Notes: a model not told the origin generated them from the sequence alone. Shown: positions 1 through 11,806, numbered from the stretch's first letter. The stretch is 64,000 bases of DNA from Candolleomyces eurysporus (GCA_027579435.1 JANBPK010001475.1:62001-126000); one strand, 5' to 3'. Program-made: numbers and translations.

Positions 1-3000
1 TGTCAAACGGTGTCAGTCAGTGTCAAAGTCCGTCAAAGTCAAAGTCAGCTTTGTTTGTCCAATTGAGAATAGACGCTGGTGAAATATGACCTTTTACGAT
101 CTCCCAAAATGGGTTCCTAAATCCGGCAAAAACTAATTCAGTACGAGTATACTCGAAAGAGATTGATGACGATGAGGGCATATCGATAGATAGATAGACT
201 AGTACGTACTGAGTCTGAGATGAATTGGATCCCTGAATGAAATCGAGTGCGCCAGGACCGTCTCTGAAGCGACATGAAAAAGGCGAACACGAGAATAACC
301 GATTAGAGCGCAGATTCAAAAATGGCTGGAAAAAAAGAAGGTGCATTACGTTGTTCCTCCTGCAAAGCTATAACCTAAAGAAAGAAAGAGGGTCCACTGT
401 GTCACTTGTTTCGGTTTCGAGAAAACCGGGGAGCTGGACTTACCCATCGCGGCGGGGCAGGTGTTTACGACAGTTCCATTCGGGAGCGCGAAACCATGGC
501 TGGCCCTAGAAAAGAAAAGGGAGGTCAGCAGTCAGTGCACTATTCCGAACACTCCAGTAGCATGGCACAAGGAAGCGAAAGCGACGAGGAGCCGATGTAT
601 ACTTACATCTCCACATATACATGCACACTCCGCACCGCGCCACTAACCGCGCTGAGAGGCCCATTCATGATCCTCTGCGCCCCGCGGAACTGTGCGTCAC
701 CGATGATTCTATTGGATTCGAAATCAGAAGTTCGAAATCCTGGGCCTCTGTCACATCGTGGTCAGTCCACGCTACGATGACTGTAAACGTGGTCTATTAC
801 CGTCCAATGCAATCCTGCACAGTCCCACCACAAGTCGAGTGGTTGGGGTCGCAAGCCTGCCCGTCCCATGGCTTACCGGGGCTTTGGCATACAGGACCCA
901 ACCTGTGATCCGAGTCGAGGTGTCAGTACCCCGCTCTGAGCCCCCCGAGAGAGAGGTAATTGGCATGCTCACGTATTGGGGGACGTATCACCGACATTAG
1001 CTGTCAGCCGAGGAGGATAGGATGTTAATCAGGTATAATTAGCTCCGGGAAGGGAGGGGTAGTACTCACACTGAGTAAACCCAGCCACGAACGAGGTGTT
1101 TCCGGGCATAGCATTGGGCTCAACGGAGTTTTCGTACAGGAACGCGGCCATCCCCTTGTTGTCGGTGCTAACGAGGGTGTTGTTCTGTCATTGGGTCGAT
1201 AAGTCAGTAAGTGGATGAGATGGAATCATTTTTGGTTGAAACACGCCACACGAAACCAAAATCATGAACGGTGCCAGAACAAATTAACAAGGGACTTTGT
1301 GCCGTTTATATGAACGACAGTCGGGGCGTCATCGATGTCTCGCCTCGAACTCGAAAGAAGAAAGCAAATGGGAAAAGAACGAAAGATTCGGGGATGAAGA
1401 TTCACGGAGAAACACTCCACAGGAACCAAAGATCATGAACGACGCCAGCACGAGACGACAACAACAACAGGAGCGCCATCGAACTCAAAAAAAGAACAAA
1501 GCCAAACGGAAGTGAACGAAATATTCGGGAAACAAGAGAGGGTTTCACAAAGAAACACTCTATACGAGGCCAAAATCATGAACGGCGCGAAAACGAAACA
1601 CCTCCAACAGCTGCAGGAACCCCATCCACCTCCTGTCTCGAACAGGCAAGAAGAAAGAAAAGGGAAAAAGGAGAAGAGACGAAAGAGTCGGCAACAGCCG
1701 TAAGAGCCCCATCCATCTCCTCCCTTGAACTGGAAAGAAACCGGAAAACAGAAAAAGGAGAAGAAACGAAGGAGTCGTACGATCAATAGATGGATAACGC
1801 CTGTAAGCAGATAAGATGAAATAAAAGATCTGGTTGNAAACGCGCGGGCACCAAGGACTCATCATCATCATCAGCGGCGCCAACCCAAAACAAGAAACGA
1901 AAGCACCATCTATCTTTTCCCTCGAAAGAAGAAAAAGGATAAATGCAAAAAACGAAAAATGACCAAAGAGTCGGTGAACAAGAGAAAAGGTTTCACCGAC
2001 TGATAAATGAGCGACCAGGAGGAACAAGAGAAAACTTACGATATACAGACTCGTGCCATGCACGGGGAAAAAGCTCAACAAACCCCTCGCCCTCCCACTC
2101 TCATCATCAAACCTCAACACCGTCATATCCTTGTCCACGTCATACTGATACCTCGCCCTCTCCGCCGCCGGATTAGCCAAATACGCAGTCGGACTCCGAT
2201 TGATATTGGCGTCCAGCACAGTTGCGTTGCCCAGCCTCAGCCTGCCCGGCGCCAGGCTCGAGTGCGCGCGCTGGACGGCGCGGACTGTGCCTGCGACGAT
2301 GGCGTCTGCTGTTTCCTTGACGTAGCCCAAACTGGTGATCTGCGGGAGGAGGTTCTCGACGTANCCCCCCGACGCCCGCGTGCGAGTGTGTAGCGACGAA
2401 CGCTACGTTGTCTTTAGTGTAAACGCCCGGATATAAAGTGGAGAGTTGGGAGATGATGCTGCGCCGGACGCCTGTATCACCCATTCCGATGTCTGGATCA
2501 CATTACGAGGATATGCGTTATGTTATGGGTGGGGTTTGAANGGGAGGAATAGGGCGAGGGTCGAGGTCGAGCACGGAGGACGGGCGGTAAATGGATGACA
2601 TCAGAGCGTCAGAAATGATTAAAACNTTTTTTTGGCATGGAGGGTGGGTAAGTACCTGCGTTGATAAAGACAATTCGGTTACCCGGAGAGGAAGGTTCAG
2701 CCACAATGAAAGCACGGCTCCGTTGGCGCATATGGAGGCCTGTGCCTACTTGGTCAAGCGAAGCGTAGCCCTAGGAGAACGCTGGTAAGCACCCAGTCCC
2801 AAAATAACCGGAGAGAGCAGGGTAGACTGAGTGGCCGGGGAGCAGAGTCGAGCGGTGGGTGGGATGACGACATAGCATAGCATTGCATAGATGTACATAC
2901 CATTAGGTTGGTCTCTACGACGGGACTGGATCATCAAGGGGACGGGTTAACGAGTGTATCTTCTACTGAACGAGCGAAGACCGACGAGTACTTACCCTGT

Positions 3001-3395
3001 AATATCTCCCATCCCTATAGACAGGCACGCAGACACACAAATTAGCTCCGCAACACCGACACCAGGCCATAACAACCCTGAATACAGTACGGATACACAC
3101 CTAGGCCCAGCAAATACTGCCCCTGCCCCGCAACCATCTGCATCCCGCCTCCATACCCAGTCTTCGTCTGCAAAAGGGAGGTGGAGACGAAGAACGCCGT
3201 TGCGAGAGTCAATATGCCGTTCCACATCGTGCGGAAGAAACTCCGAAGGAGGTCGACAAAGTCCAAAGGCAAGCTCGAGGAAGTGTGGAACGAGAGCAAC
3301 TGCAGCCGTCCGGGGACTTCTCGTAGAAGTTGGAGCTTGTCCTGCGGTTCTTCAAGTAGCCCGCTGAGTAGCGGGGCGGCGGCCTCGGTAGCCAT
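1..3395 (-). CDS. Neutral/alkaline ceramidase, 3' end outside window
   Basis: Neutral ceramidase, which hydrolyses the amide bond of ceramide to sphingosine and fatty acid, usually secreted or at the cell surface. Exons as I read them (minus strand): 3395-3101, 3014-2996, 2925-2901, 2770-2656, 2492-2040, 1184-1070, 1000-973, 902-801, 747-607, 505-444, 374-350, 263-210 and 116 onward. All phases agree once the N at 2364 is dropped. Family motifs seen include GMGDITGPVVETNLMG, the metal-site region FVATHSHAGVGGYVENLLPQ, NINRSPTAYL, NNTLVSTDNKG, QSNVGDTSPNT, HSTCGGTVQDC, GPGFRTSDFESNRIIG and DGPGALDFIQG. The C-terminal beta domain lies beyond position 1. The start at 3395 gives a hydrophobic stretch near residues 58-75; an internal ATG at 3227 would make that stretch a plain signal peptide. 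Four exons are 19-28 nt. The family call is firm; the start is uncertain. Confidence 0.9.
1185..2039 (-). repeat. 855-nt ceramidase intron filled with degenerate tandem repeats
   Basis: The other introns of this gene are about 50-165 nt. This one holds roughly five degraded copies of a unit of about 140-170 nt. Each unit carries an ATCATGAACGGCGCC-like core (near 1261, 1432, 1575 and a degenerate form near 1861) followed by purine-rich stretches and AAAGAGTCGG / GGTTTCAC-like ends. Boundaries are GT at 2039 and AG at 1185 on the minus strand, and the exons on both sides are in phase. Confidence 0.75.
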
Positions 3396-4539
3396 TTCCT
3401 CGGATGCGTTAACTATAAGTAGTACGATGATCGTCTGCTGAAGCTTGGTTGGCTGCTAATCGTGTGTCGTATCGTATGGTCGTCAGGCCCTGAAGTGGTC
3501 ACCAGTGACCCACTCCAAAGAATCAGGGGGAAAGAGAATTGAGAATATGGGAGAAATGGGAGAAGTGCCGACGGAAGGGCCCAATAGCAGTGAGACTTTG
3601 TGTGAAAACCTGGCGTAGAAGCGTGCTGGTACCGCGTGTTTGGAGTTCTCGTGGCTTCCCAAGGGCGATCTCTCCATCATACATGACACAAGTTCCACCA
3701 GGAAGCTTGAGGCGTTTCTTGGCTGTGCCTCTCTCTATGCGTAGTGAGGGCGCCGCACCTCGCCGCATACCCTCGTGGTGATTGATTGGTTATTGTGTTT
3801 GTTTGGGTGGTTAGTAGGCTCTATCAGCTTCGATTTGTTGTGATCATCCGTCGGGCTATTGGGCGTCCGACGACCATCCATGATTTATGATGATGATCAG
3901 ACTATCTGGAGAGTGATACTCGAGTGAGCAAGATGCGTACTACACTCCTCACGAGCTGGGTCGAGGTCAAGTGAGGGTTCTTGGTCTCTAAGTGTACGTA
4001 CGTATTTAGAGCAAGGAATGGACGGTAGCAGCTCGTTTTTGTTCCTTTCAGGCAGCGTGCCGCTGCCTGGTACCTGACATGTCGCCGATAGGCCAGGATA
4101 GGACCCTGTAAACACCATGCGCCTCGTTCAGTGACGTCGATACCATGAGCAAGCGAGACAGATAAAGGAATCTGAAGGTGGGGGCTGGGGGTGAACGTGT
4201 AGGTGGCGGCTCGCAACGAGGCCTACGGTAACGCAATTCTTGACCGAGAGGCAAATCGAAAATAACTCTTTTCTTAAATCTTCTCTTATTGAGCAGGATA
4301 CATTGATATCGGTACACTGAAAGGATCAGATTCAGGGATCAGCACAAATGGCTCCTGGGGAATGAGATGAGAACATCGGAGAAAAAGGTGACAGGAGAAG
4401 AAGAGAGGAAGGGAAAAAGAAGGCGAAGGTAAATTTGAATTCAAAATCACGAGCACAGTTTATAAATAAGGACTACTTTGTGCCATTCTTCAAGTCAAGG
4501 CAGTACAGCGGCAAAGAGAAATTGGGGGCATGGAAAGGA
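3396..4539. other. Intergenic region without a supported gene
   Basis: Divergent spacer between the ceramidase start and the duplicated A1 segment. Short open frames on both strands show no recognisable motif and no conserved splice pattern. I see nothing else in it. Confidence 0.6.
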
Positions 4540-4920
4540 CTTGACTCACATCTACGCGTACATTAACCAAGAGCACTCTTTTTCTGAGCCCTTGCAGGAA
4601 TACGAACTTGGAGGCAGGGGAAAAGCTCCGTGTCCTTGACGACGGCTGATCGCTGCTTTTACCGGATCATCGGTCGCACGATCACGAGGCCATGAGCGGG
4701 ACCTTGAAAGTCGGGCGCGCGTTCAATCCTCTGCGACTACAATCGTTTCTTTCGCCATCACCGGAATGATACTTATGGGATGTTCCACCTTCACCGCAGC
4801 AGGTCACATTGTCTTCTAATCGATGGTTCGCTCTGCGTCTAGATTCTATCATGACGCAAGGAATTCATTCAATCAGCATCGATCCACGAGGCATTCGTGG
4901 TTACCTCGGCCTGTTCTAGG

Positions 4921-4930
4921 GTATATAAAG
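4921..4930 (+). promoter_or_regulatory. TATA box of gene A1
   Basis: GTATATAAAG lies about 245 nt before the A1 start codon, inside a block of more than 600 nt that is closely matched upstream of A2 (12300-12802). Conservation of this block between copies supports a functional core promoter or 5' UTR, with a long leader before the ATG at 5167. Confidence 0.6.
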
Positions 4931-5166
4931 CCTATGGGATGGATTTGAAACGATAAGGAAGTGAAGAGGAAGCTTGTCACCATTACACCGCTGACGCTGA
5001 CGAACTAGCTCTGCCTTCTCTTTCTTCGTTGTATTCCATCCCTATATCACTTCTACATCGTTTCTCTTCATCTGACAGCCAGCCTCCCTCTCGTCGCACT
5101 AAGACTTGTCCATCTCTCTAGCTAGCATCGGTATCTTTCAACACACACCATCTATCGACGAGCAAG

Positions 5167-7362
5167 ATGGTCAAACGAGAAAAATCCCCAACAATCCGAG
5201 ACGACGCCAAGTACCTCGTCATCTACCAACCCTACCCGCGCAACGCCGATTTTGATCTACCTGGTGATTATATTGCGTTTGCGTTTTGGGTTGCGGTTGT
5301 TCTAGGAAGCTACGAACCAGTATGGGGGATTCATCATAAGCCGACAGTATGTGTCTTCCTCTTATTTCGTCCTTCTCGTTCGCGATATTGTTCTGTTCTC
5401 CTCATCTGCTCTCGCTCCCGAGTTCTATTCCTATCCGCAATCCTCGAACAGGATACGATGAAGTACTGATATACTCGATAATAGGCCCGATCCACAGTGA
5501 TCGTCGAAATCGACCGTAAAATGAACATGAGCAACCTCCTAGGCGAACACCGATGGAAAAGCATACTCAAAAAGCCGAACAAGGATGAGAAAGAGTGGGT
5601 TTCGCGAGNTTTTTTATTCTATCTACAAGACTACGAGGGAGGCTGGGAAGGATGGCAAGTCTATCAACCCTTCAATTAGCTACGCACGCTAACGCAGCGT
5701 CTAATGTAGGCTGGAAGCGCATCCAAGTCGAACCCGAATGGTTCACGGACCGAGGGTGGAACCTTACAGACACGTGCGTGTTTGCTTTTCCCTTCCTTTG
5801 CACATCCCACACTCAATTGTACTAACCGGACCGTATCTCAACAGGCCCTTTAAGTACCCCTACCCACCCTCCCTATGGTGCAAGCCCCTCGCCGAAGACC
5901 CCACCGGGAAGGCTATCGCGCGTCCTTTGCCCACAGCTGTTAAACCGCCACCGCCTGATGCACCTTCGTTGGTGCCGGGAAGCGTGGAGTGGTTCGAGGC
6001 TACTTCTGGTTCCGGTGGTCCTTCTCCTAGTACTCCTTCCAGTGCTAGTGGAAGTACGACCCAGAGAGGCAGAGGTACCGCGAAAGGTCAAAGAGGGGCG
6101 CAAGGAGCAAGGGGAGGGGGAGGGGGAGGAAGACGAGGTCGACCCGCCCACATCCAAGATCCATCTGCGGCACCCGTCCAGACATTGGCTGCGGGGAATA
6201 GTAATCCATGTGAGTATCTCTATTCTATCAAGAACTCTTCGTCGCGACTATTAAACTAATTAATATGTTTGTTTTTAGGGAACAGGATCTCCTCAGCCCC
6301 TCCGCCATCTGCGTCCACCTCGCAGACCGGGTCGCCCAGACCTACGTCCCCTCGATCTACCCCTCTCTCGTATTCAAAGTCTATCGCGTCCGCGACGAGG
6401 CCTCCGGAGCCATCAGCGTTCCCACCACTTGCCACCTCGCCTGGGATGACGAGGAGGACCAACACCGCTCCTCTCGCTTCTCCTCTTACTCTCTCTTCTC
6501 CTTCTGCTTCTCGTTCACCCGCTTCTCCGACTCCAAAGTCTCCTCGGAGTCCTGCGAGTGCAACGTCCCCATCCTGGGCCGACCTGGTGGACCAGGAAGT
6601 GCCCCTTGAGCCTCCGGGTCTGCCGAGCCTCGCTGAAACTGAGTCGTCGCCCCCCGAGTCGCCGGTGGACGAAACGGAGGGGTTGTCCCTCGCCGGACTC
6701 NAGACTTCGGACCTCGGACGATGAGGACTCCGACGACGANGGGGGGATTCGTCGCGTTCGACGGAGACAACGACGACGACGACGACGAGGATTTCGGTGA
6801 TGTGGGGTACGCTGGCCAGGCGGAGGCGTCGTGGTTGGCTGCGTCCTCTTCGAGTGCGAGTGGGACGGCGAAGTTGTCGTCGGCTGCGACCTCTTCTCAA
6901 CAAGCTGGGGGCGCCGACGTCAACTTGTGGGCCCAGTCCTCTGCTCCCGTCAAAGAGGCTGAACCGCTGTGTACTGAGCATGGAAAAAAGTGCAAGAAGG
7001 GTATTTGTGCAACGTATAAGAAGTTGGTGAGGGACGGGAAGAGGGCGGCGGAGGCGGAGGAGAGGGAGAAGAAGATAAAGGAGAAGAAAGCGGCGAGGAA
7101 CAAGAGAGCTAAAGAGAAGAGGGCTGCTCAGGGTATTAACAGTTGGAGGAAGAAGCGCGGGGAGCCTGAGGATGAGGATGACGAGGACGAGGGCGAGCAA
7201 CAAGAAGAAGAAGAGAAAGAGGAGGAAGAAGAAAAAGAAGAGGAAGAAGTGAAGGAAGAGGAAGAAGTGAAAGAAGAGGAACCGAAGAAGGAGGAACCTA
7301 AGCAGGCTTCTGGGAGTACCACTAGAAAGAAGGAACGTCGTTGGAAGGGTGCTCGAACCTGA
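5167..7362 (+). CDS. Uncharacterised basidiomycete protein A1 with acidic C-terminus and Cys/His motif
   Basis: Five exons: 5167-5346, 5485-5654, 5710-5773, 5845-6209 and 6279-7362. Dropping the Ns at 5609, 6701 and 6740 gives 1860 nt, a clean 619-residue protein. The N-terminal ~140 residues look folded (motifs YLVIYQPYP, GSYEPVWGIHHKPT, LLGEHRWKSILKKP). The middle is Pro/Ser/Gly rich with an RGRG/GGRRGRPAH patch. Then come WADLVDQEVPLEPPGLPSL, an Asp run, the motif LCTEHGKKCKKGIC and a long Lys/Glu-rich tail ending KKERRWKG. The Cys-X2-His-X3-Cys-X4-Cys arrangement could bind metal. Intron 2 has a GC donor (GCAAGT at 5655) where paralogue A2 has GTGAGT. I do not recognise the function; the RG and K/E-rich regions would suit a nucleic-acid-associated protein, which is only inference. 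Confidence 0.8.
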
Positions 7363-7803
7363 ATTTGTTGTACTATAGTCGTATGAACTCCTTGTCTGTT
7401 CGCGAACGNTTTTTGTAGTAAATCAATGCCATTCCTGAGACTTGCAAGGCCGAATCTTGAAGCTCATTTGTTCTACTATCAGCCGCCAAACTCGCCGAAT
7501 CATGGTTCATGTCAACGGGTTAACGTTATTAACTGCTTTTTCATTCTCTCATCTCAACCTGCCTTGTCGCTTAACCCATGGGACTCCCTACCTGGCCCAC
7601 CGAAGTCCGTGACGACTCTCCCAAAATCGACAAAGTGCTACAAATCCAGTACAAAATTTTCGAGCCGAGGGATGGGCAGTGCACCGCCCAGGGAGTAAAC
7701 GTTTTCAAAAGACTAAGGCAGCATACCTCCGGGATCCACCCAACTCGCGTAAGTACGCTGCGCGAGTGCCCAACTTTCCAAGGACCATCTATATACTAAC
7801 AAA

Positions 7804-8423
7804 ATGATTGACCGCTTGTGGACTTTGATAGGTGAACCGGTATACGTACCCGGTCACCACTACCTGCTCCTTCGCGTTGTCGCACGAAAGCAGTGGATTC
7901 TCCAACAATTCTGGGAACGCGAAGTCCAAGAGTTGAAGAAGCAGAACCTGAGTCAGGACGAAGTCAAGACTCTCACATGGTATATTTTCTATTACAAATA
8001 TGTTATGGACAGTCTCCTGGGCTTCGATGAGGAAGATCAAAGCGAGGAGCCGTTAAAGCGCTGGGCGGTGCTCGAGAGGTGGGCTCCCCATGTCCACGCG
8101 CCCCCAGTATTAGAATCCTTCTTTGGGAACTCCGACGAGGCGCACGTCAGCTTGCTTGACTGGAATGTCGAAGTCGAGGATTTGATCCAAGCCGATCCTT
8201 GGGACACCCAAAGGGTGCTGGGCTATGTCGTGCTATCGCATGCCCCAGAAAGAGGGGTTGCGGCAGTGCTTCAGAATGTCATGTGGTGGCTGAGAGGCCA
8301 TGAACACAACGAAAGTAGGTGATACTTGGTTCTATCTTTCCCTGGTGTTACGAATATTCTGAGCTAAGCGGAACGTTTAATGTCACAGAGGAAATCTTGA
8401 TAAGGGAGAAGGCGGATAGCTAA
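7804..8423 (+). CDS. Small orphan protein X, 5' structure uncertain
   Basis: An open frame from ATG 7804 runs to a donor at about 8315 and an acceptor before AGGAAATCTTG, ending at the TAA at 8421-8423. The protein is about 180 residues, rich in Trp and charged residues, with no domain I know. A longer model would start at 7578 (MGLPTWPTEVRDD...) and use the good intron 7751-7830 (donor GTAAGT, branch-like CTAAC, acceptor TAG), but that join is out of phase by one base. So either 7804 is the true start or the first exon carries an indel. A decayed copy lies at 9040-9330. Confidence 0.45.
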
Positions 8424-9039
8424 GAATTAGATCCACTGGGCCTCATCTTCAATTCCTTCTCTTGTTTAAATATTTCTTCGGCGTTCGGTTTCGCTGTTTC
8501 GCTATCAATTCACTGGGAGGAACTACCACACACGACCATTTTTTCTTCCTTCATTTAATTCTATAGACTCAAAATGTTGTATCACTACGTGTAACGAATC
8601 GGCCTCTTGTCCTCTCTCTCTCTTCTCCTGCTTGTTTTTTCTTTTGCCCTTAACTCATATGTTTCTTAGATATCATCTCTTTATCGGCTTATCGGACTCT
8701 AAGGACTAGCTATTACCGCTATTTACCCTTGTACAACCTCTGCGAGAGTTTTATACCTTGCCTGTCGTTTCAGGCTACTGCTACTTTTCTTTTTGCTATT
8801 ACTCGGCTGCTGCTTTTGAACCCTGGTTTTTTCTTCGTCTCTTTGTGCCCCAATGCTTCAAATACAGACTCTTTCGACTACTTTGATTCACTAATCCATT
8901 TTCATTCAATTGTCAAAGTTATGTTGGAGAAGCGTCGGCCCCACATTCACACACTGCGCTATGAAGAGGTGCGTAATCCTGACACTGACATCCGCACACC
9001 GACGGTCATATCACAGAAGGTCGTAGAGGGTGCCTACTG
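8424..9039. repeat. Intergenic T-rich DNA with a dispersed repeat (about 8790-8900)
   Basis: No gene seen. The stretch around 8790-8900 (ACTCGGCTGCTG ... CCTGGTT ... ACTCTTTCGACTACTTTG) recurs inverted at about 27760-27880. The shared blocks are separated by diverged bases, so this is an old dispersed repeat, possibly the end of a mobile element or a copied UTR. Confidence 0.45.
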
Positions 9040-9330
9040 ATTTGGCAGACTTGGACGTGGAAGAGCTGGTCGGAATGACCTTTGGAGTATCAATCGAGCT
9101 TTGGGCTATACAGTCCTGCTGCATGCTCCAAAGGAGAGAATAATGAAGTGTTACAGAAGGCACTGGCATGGCCGAAGAGCCATCGGGAGAATGAAGGTTA
9201 GTATGTTCCTACCTTTGAATCCGTGCAGTGGACCATACTCAGGCTGTGAGAGGCCGCTAATGAATTGTGGCACGAAAAATTCGATCGAGCTTTGCCAGGA
9301 TGAAACCGAGTCAAGGTGAGTGTATTTTAT
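9040..9330 (+). pseudogene. Decayed partial copy of orphan gene X
   Basis: DNA here aligns with 8150-8320. GGGCTATACAGTCCTGCTGC corresponds to the GGCTATGTCGTGCTATCGCA part of X, and the peptide LGYTVLLHAPKER matches LGYVVLSHAPER. The match jumps between frames: LDVEELVG, then LGYTVLLHAPKE, then VLQKALAWPKSHRENE. At least two frameshifts have therefore occurred and no intact frame remains. Confidence 0.6.
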
Positions 9331-9780
9331 TCTAGTTTCCATACTGTAGGCTTTACTGGACTAGAAGCGACCCCGGACCTTGTCGTTGTACAGGCGAACT
9401 CACCGGCGCCCGAGCCTGCCGCAGGCTTGAAGTGCCCAATACTGGGAGGAGCCTACAAGACGCCGCCGTGGCCTCCGCCACCCGTGAAGAGAGAGCCCAA
9501 AGACGATTCCACATATGGGGGCGAGCTATCAAAGAATGAGACAAGGATGCTCTCTAGGTGCACAGCACCTCAGATTTGTGCGGCTATTCTGAATTTCAAT
9601 TGTAGTAGAGAATCGAGGAAGCGACGATCGGATTCGGATCATGGAAAACGCCCGAGGGGAAGGCAGGAGGCGCAGTCGGAGGAAAAGGGATACTTAATAG
9701 GGCGGAGACCTGCTGACAATTCCGCCCCCGGATACCAACAAAGATTCATTGTCTTCTCCAGTTCGTTGTCCTTGGTTTAG
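9316..9780 (+). CDS. Hypothetical open frame of low support
   Basis: A 154-codon frame with a Pro-rich segment (KTPPWPPPPVKREPKDD) and a basic Arg/Lys segment (SRKRRSDSDHGKRPRGR). It could be the last exon of the decayed X copy or a small nuclear-type protein. There is no recognised domain and no paralogue in the window, and the first codons overlap the relic upstream. Confidence 0.25.
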   Translation: MSVFYSSFHTVGFTGLEATPDLVVVQANSPAPEPAAGLKCPILGGAYKTPPWPPPPVKREPKDDSTYGGELSKNETRMLSRCTAPQICAAILNFNCSRESRKRRSDSDHGKRPRGRQEAQSEEKGYLIGRRPADNSAPGYQQRFIVFSSSLSLV

Positions 9781-10069
9781 ATTTGTTCTCGACTCTTGGA
9801 TTCCCCGATTGTAATCGGAATTGGACTATTATAAGGGGTGTAGATTAGCACCAATTTTAGAACTTGGATGTGAAGCTTGAATTTGGTCCAGTGCACTTTG
9901 TGTTTGGAGTACCTGCTGATGCCAAACTAAGATACGGCATTGCTTCTTGTTCTTGCGACTTCCCTCACCATCCACTCCGACATCTACACAACGCCATCTT
10001 CCTGACTTGCGTATCCACCGTGATCCAGATCGAAGAAACACACCTGCTCCCCAAGTTCATTTACCCTTC

Positions 10070-11755
10070 ATGGCTCATATCCTCTGCTCAGAATGCGAGC
10101 TCCGCTTGGGCTCAGAGGAGTATATATCTCCAGTACCTGAGCTCCTTGGTACAAACAAAGTACCCTCTACGACGGAGGCAGACACCATCCAACAATGTCT
10201 TACCAACGCTGACAACGAACTTCACTATTTGGAATCCATTCTCTCCAAGCTGATCGCGCGAAGGGATAATCTCAAATCGTTCACGGACGCCCATCGCAGC
10301 CTTCTATCACCTGCTCGAAGAGTGTTCCCTGAGATCCTCTCCGAAATTTTCTCTTGGAGCCCCGGTGCCCCAACGCAGGATCCCTGTGTCGGGCTACCCG
10401 GCACCTTTGGCCCTCATTACGGGCCCCTTCTTCCCGCTCAGATCTGTCGATCCTGGAGGCAAACCGCCATCACGACCCCGAAAATTTGGTCCACCATTCG
10501 ATTTGTGTTAGGACCTCGATCCAAATTGAACCTCATAAATATGTGGTTGGAACGATCCGGGGACTTCGACCTTGCAATCGCCATCTTGGATCGCTCCATA
10601 TCTGACCACCATGCCGCCACTGTCCGCGATTTAGCTTTCAATGCTCAGGCCATACGCCTGTTAGCGAGCCAAGCTCATCGCTGGAAAACCGTCTTCTTGC
10701 ATTTGCCTCCCTATAAGGTCTACTGGGACGCGCTCAGTGGAGCGAAAGGGAATATAGGACGCCTCCAGCATCTATCCGTTCACATCACCCGCGGGCAATT
10801 GCAACGAACGATGTCTGACATCTTCACGGGCGGACCACAACTTACTTCGCTCACCCTTAACCATCTTATTTCTGGAGACGCCTTTCCAGTAGATGAATCC
10901 AGGATCACCGAATTTTGTTATGAAAACTCGGCACTCCCAGGTACCAGTACTGTACCCATTCCTGAATGCATCAAAGTCATGCGGAGGCTTCCGAACCTGA
11001 AGAACTGCAATCTATATTGCAAACTTCATTCCATCACCGACATCCCATATTTTACCATGGCCAAACTCGAGCGTCTAGACATCAAGGTTGGTGCCGGGGA
11101 AACCTCCGATCCAGGCACATTGTGGCGGGCATTACACCTCCCAAACCTCGAAACTCTCATTGTAGGGTCCTCTGACGCACAGTCGCGACTGCATCGCGAG
11201 GAGTTCCCTGGTTTCATATTTCGCTGCCTCAAGTTAACGACTCTTGTTCTTGCGGTCGCTTCAGCCCAGCCGCAAGAGCTCATCGAGGTCCTCCGACAGG
11301 CGCCCAATGTCAGGAACCTTTCATTGACATCGAATAAAATCCTATCCCAGGTATTCGAGTCTATATCCAAACCCACTACGGCATCGCGGCCGGGTATACT
11401 ACCCAGGTTGAAGATGATAAATGTGACAAGACCTGCGTACATTGAACGACGTCTTTTGGATGGGTTGTTCGCGGTCTGGGTTCCAATGGTACTCAGCAGG
11501 ATGGACGCAACAGCCAATTCGAAAACGGAGGATTCGGGATATGACCCGCTGGAGAGTGCAACTCTGGATTTACGACCCCAGGATTCTCTTGGGTCTTCAG
11601 CCACACTTCAACATTTCCGGGCAAGTCTAGATAAATTTGGTCCAGCGGATTGGGATCTGGATACAATATCCATTGGTGTAGGGCCTTGTAAATATGGGCG
11701 TGGATCTCCGCACACCCCATTCTCAATCAGAAGGCGGCAACACCCACCCGCTTGA
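10070..11755 (+). CDS. F-box protein, family F1 copy 1
   Basis: Single-exon gene of 561 residues. The order is an N-terminal CXXC start (MAHILCSEC), the block SPVPELLGTNKVPS, a short coiled coil (about 37-75), an F-box-like segment (about 78-135: SPARRVFPEILSEIFSW ... QICRSWRQTAITTPKIW), then leucine-rich irregular repeats to the end (FSIRRRQHPP). Agaricomycete F-box-like proteins of this build are expected to present substrates to SCF ubiquitin ligases through Skp1. The ATG at 10070 is chosen because all four family members begin MAH(I/L)(L/F)CS or MAQILCS there; the frame runs open further upstream. Confidence 0.8.
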   Translation: MAHILCSECELRLGSEEYISPVPELLGTNKVPSTTEADTIQQCLTNADNELHYLESILSKLIARRDNLKSFTDAHRSLLSPARRVFPEILSEIFSWSPGAPTQDPCVGLPGTFGPHYGPLLPAQICRSWRQTAITTPKIWSTIRFVLGPRSKLNLINMWLERSGDFDLAIAILDRSISDHHAATVRDLAFNAQAIRLLASQAHRWKTVFLHLPPYKVYWDALSGAKGNIGRLQHLSVHITRGQLQRTMSDIFTGGPQLTSLTLNHLISGDAFPVDESRITEFCYENSALPGTSTVPIPECIKVMRRLPNLKNCNLYCKLHSITDIPYFTMAKLERLDIKVGAGETSDPGTLWRALHLPNLETLIVGSSDAQSRLHREEFPGFIFRCLKLTTLVLAVASAQPQELIEVLRQAPNVRNLSLTSNKILSQVFESISKPTTASRPGILPRLKMINVTRPAYIERRLLDGLFAVWVPMVLSRMDATANSKTEDSGYDPLESATLDLRPQDSLGSSATLQHFRASLDKFGPADWDLDTISIGVGPCKYGRGSPHTPFSIRRRQHPPA

Positions 11756-11806
11756 TACTGGCTACCCAGTCTGTCTACCCATAATTACTACCATACCAAC
11801 TACGAA

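Noticed and set aside
1560..2330. 256-codon minus-strand frame across the ceramidase exon and intron
   Set aside because: Its first part is ceramidase exon 5; after HGTSLY it runs into the repeat-filled intron and is not protein.
2901..2925. Suspected lost base between ceramidase exons 2 and 3
   Set aside because: Re-reading gave ATTACAGG before GTAAGT, so exon 2 is 19 nt and the phase is correct.
6256..7203. 315-codon minus-strand frame opposite gene A1 (and its twin at 14341-15081)
   Set aside because: Leu/Ser/Arg-rich mirror of the Glu/Lys/Asp-rich exon; no motif of its own.
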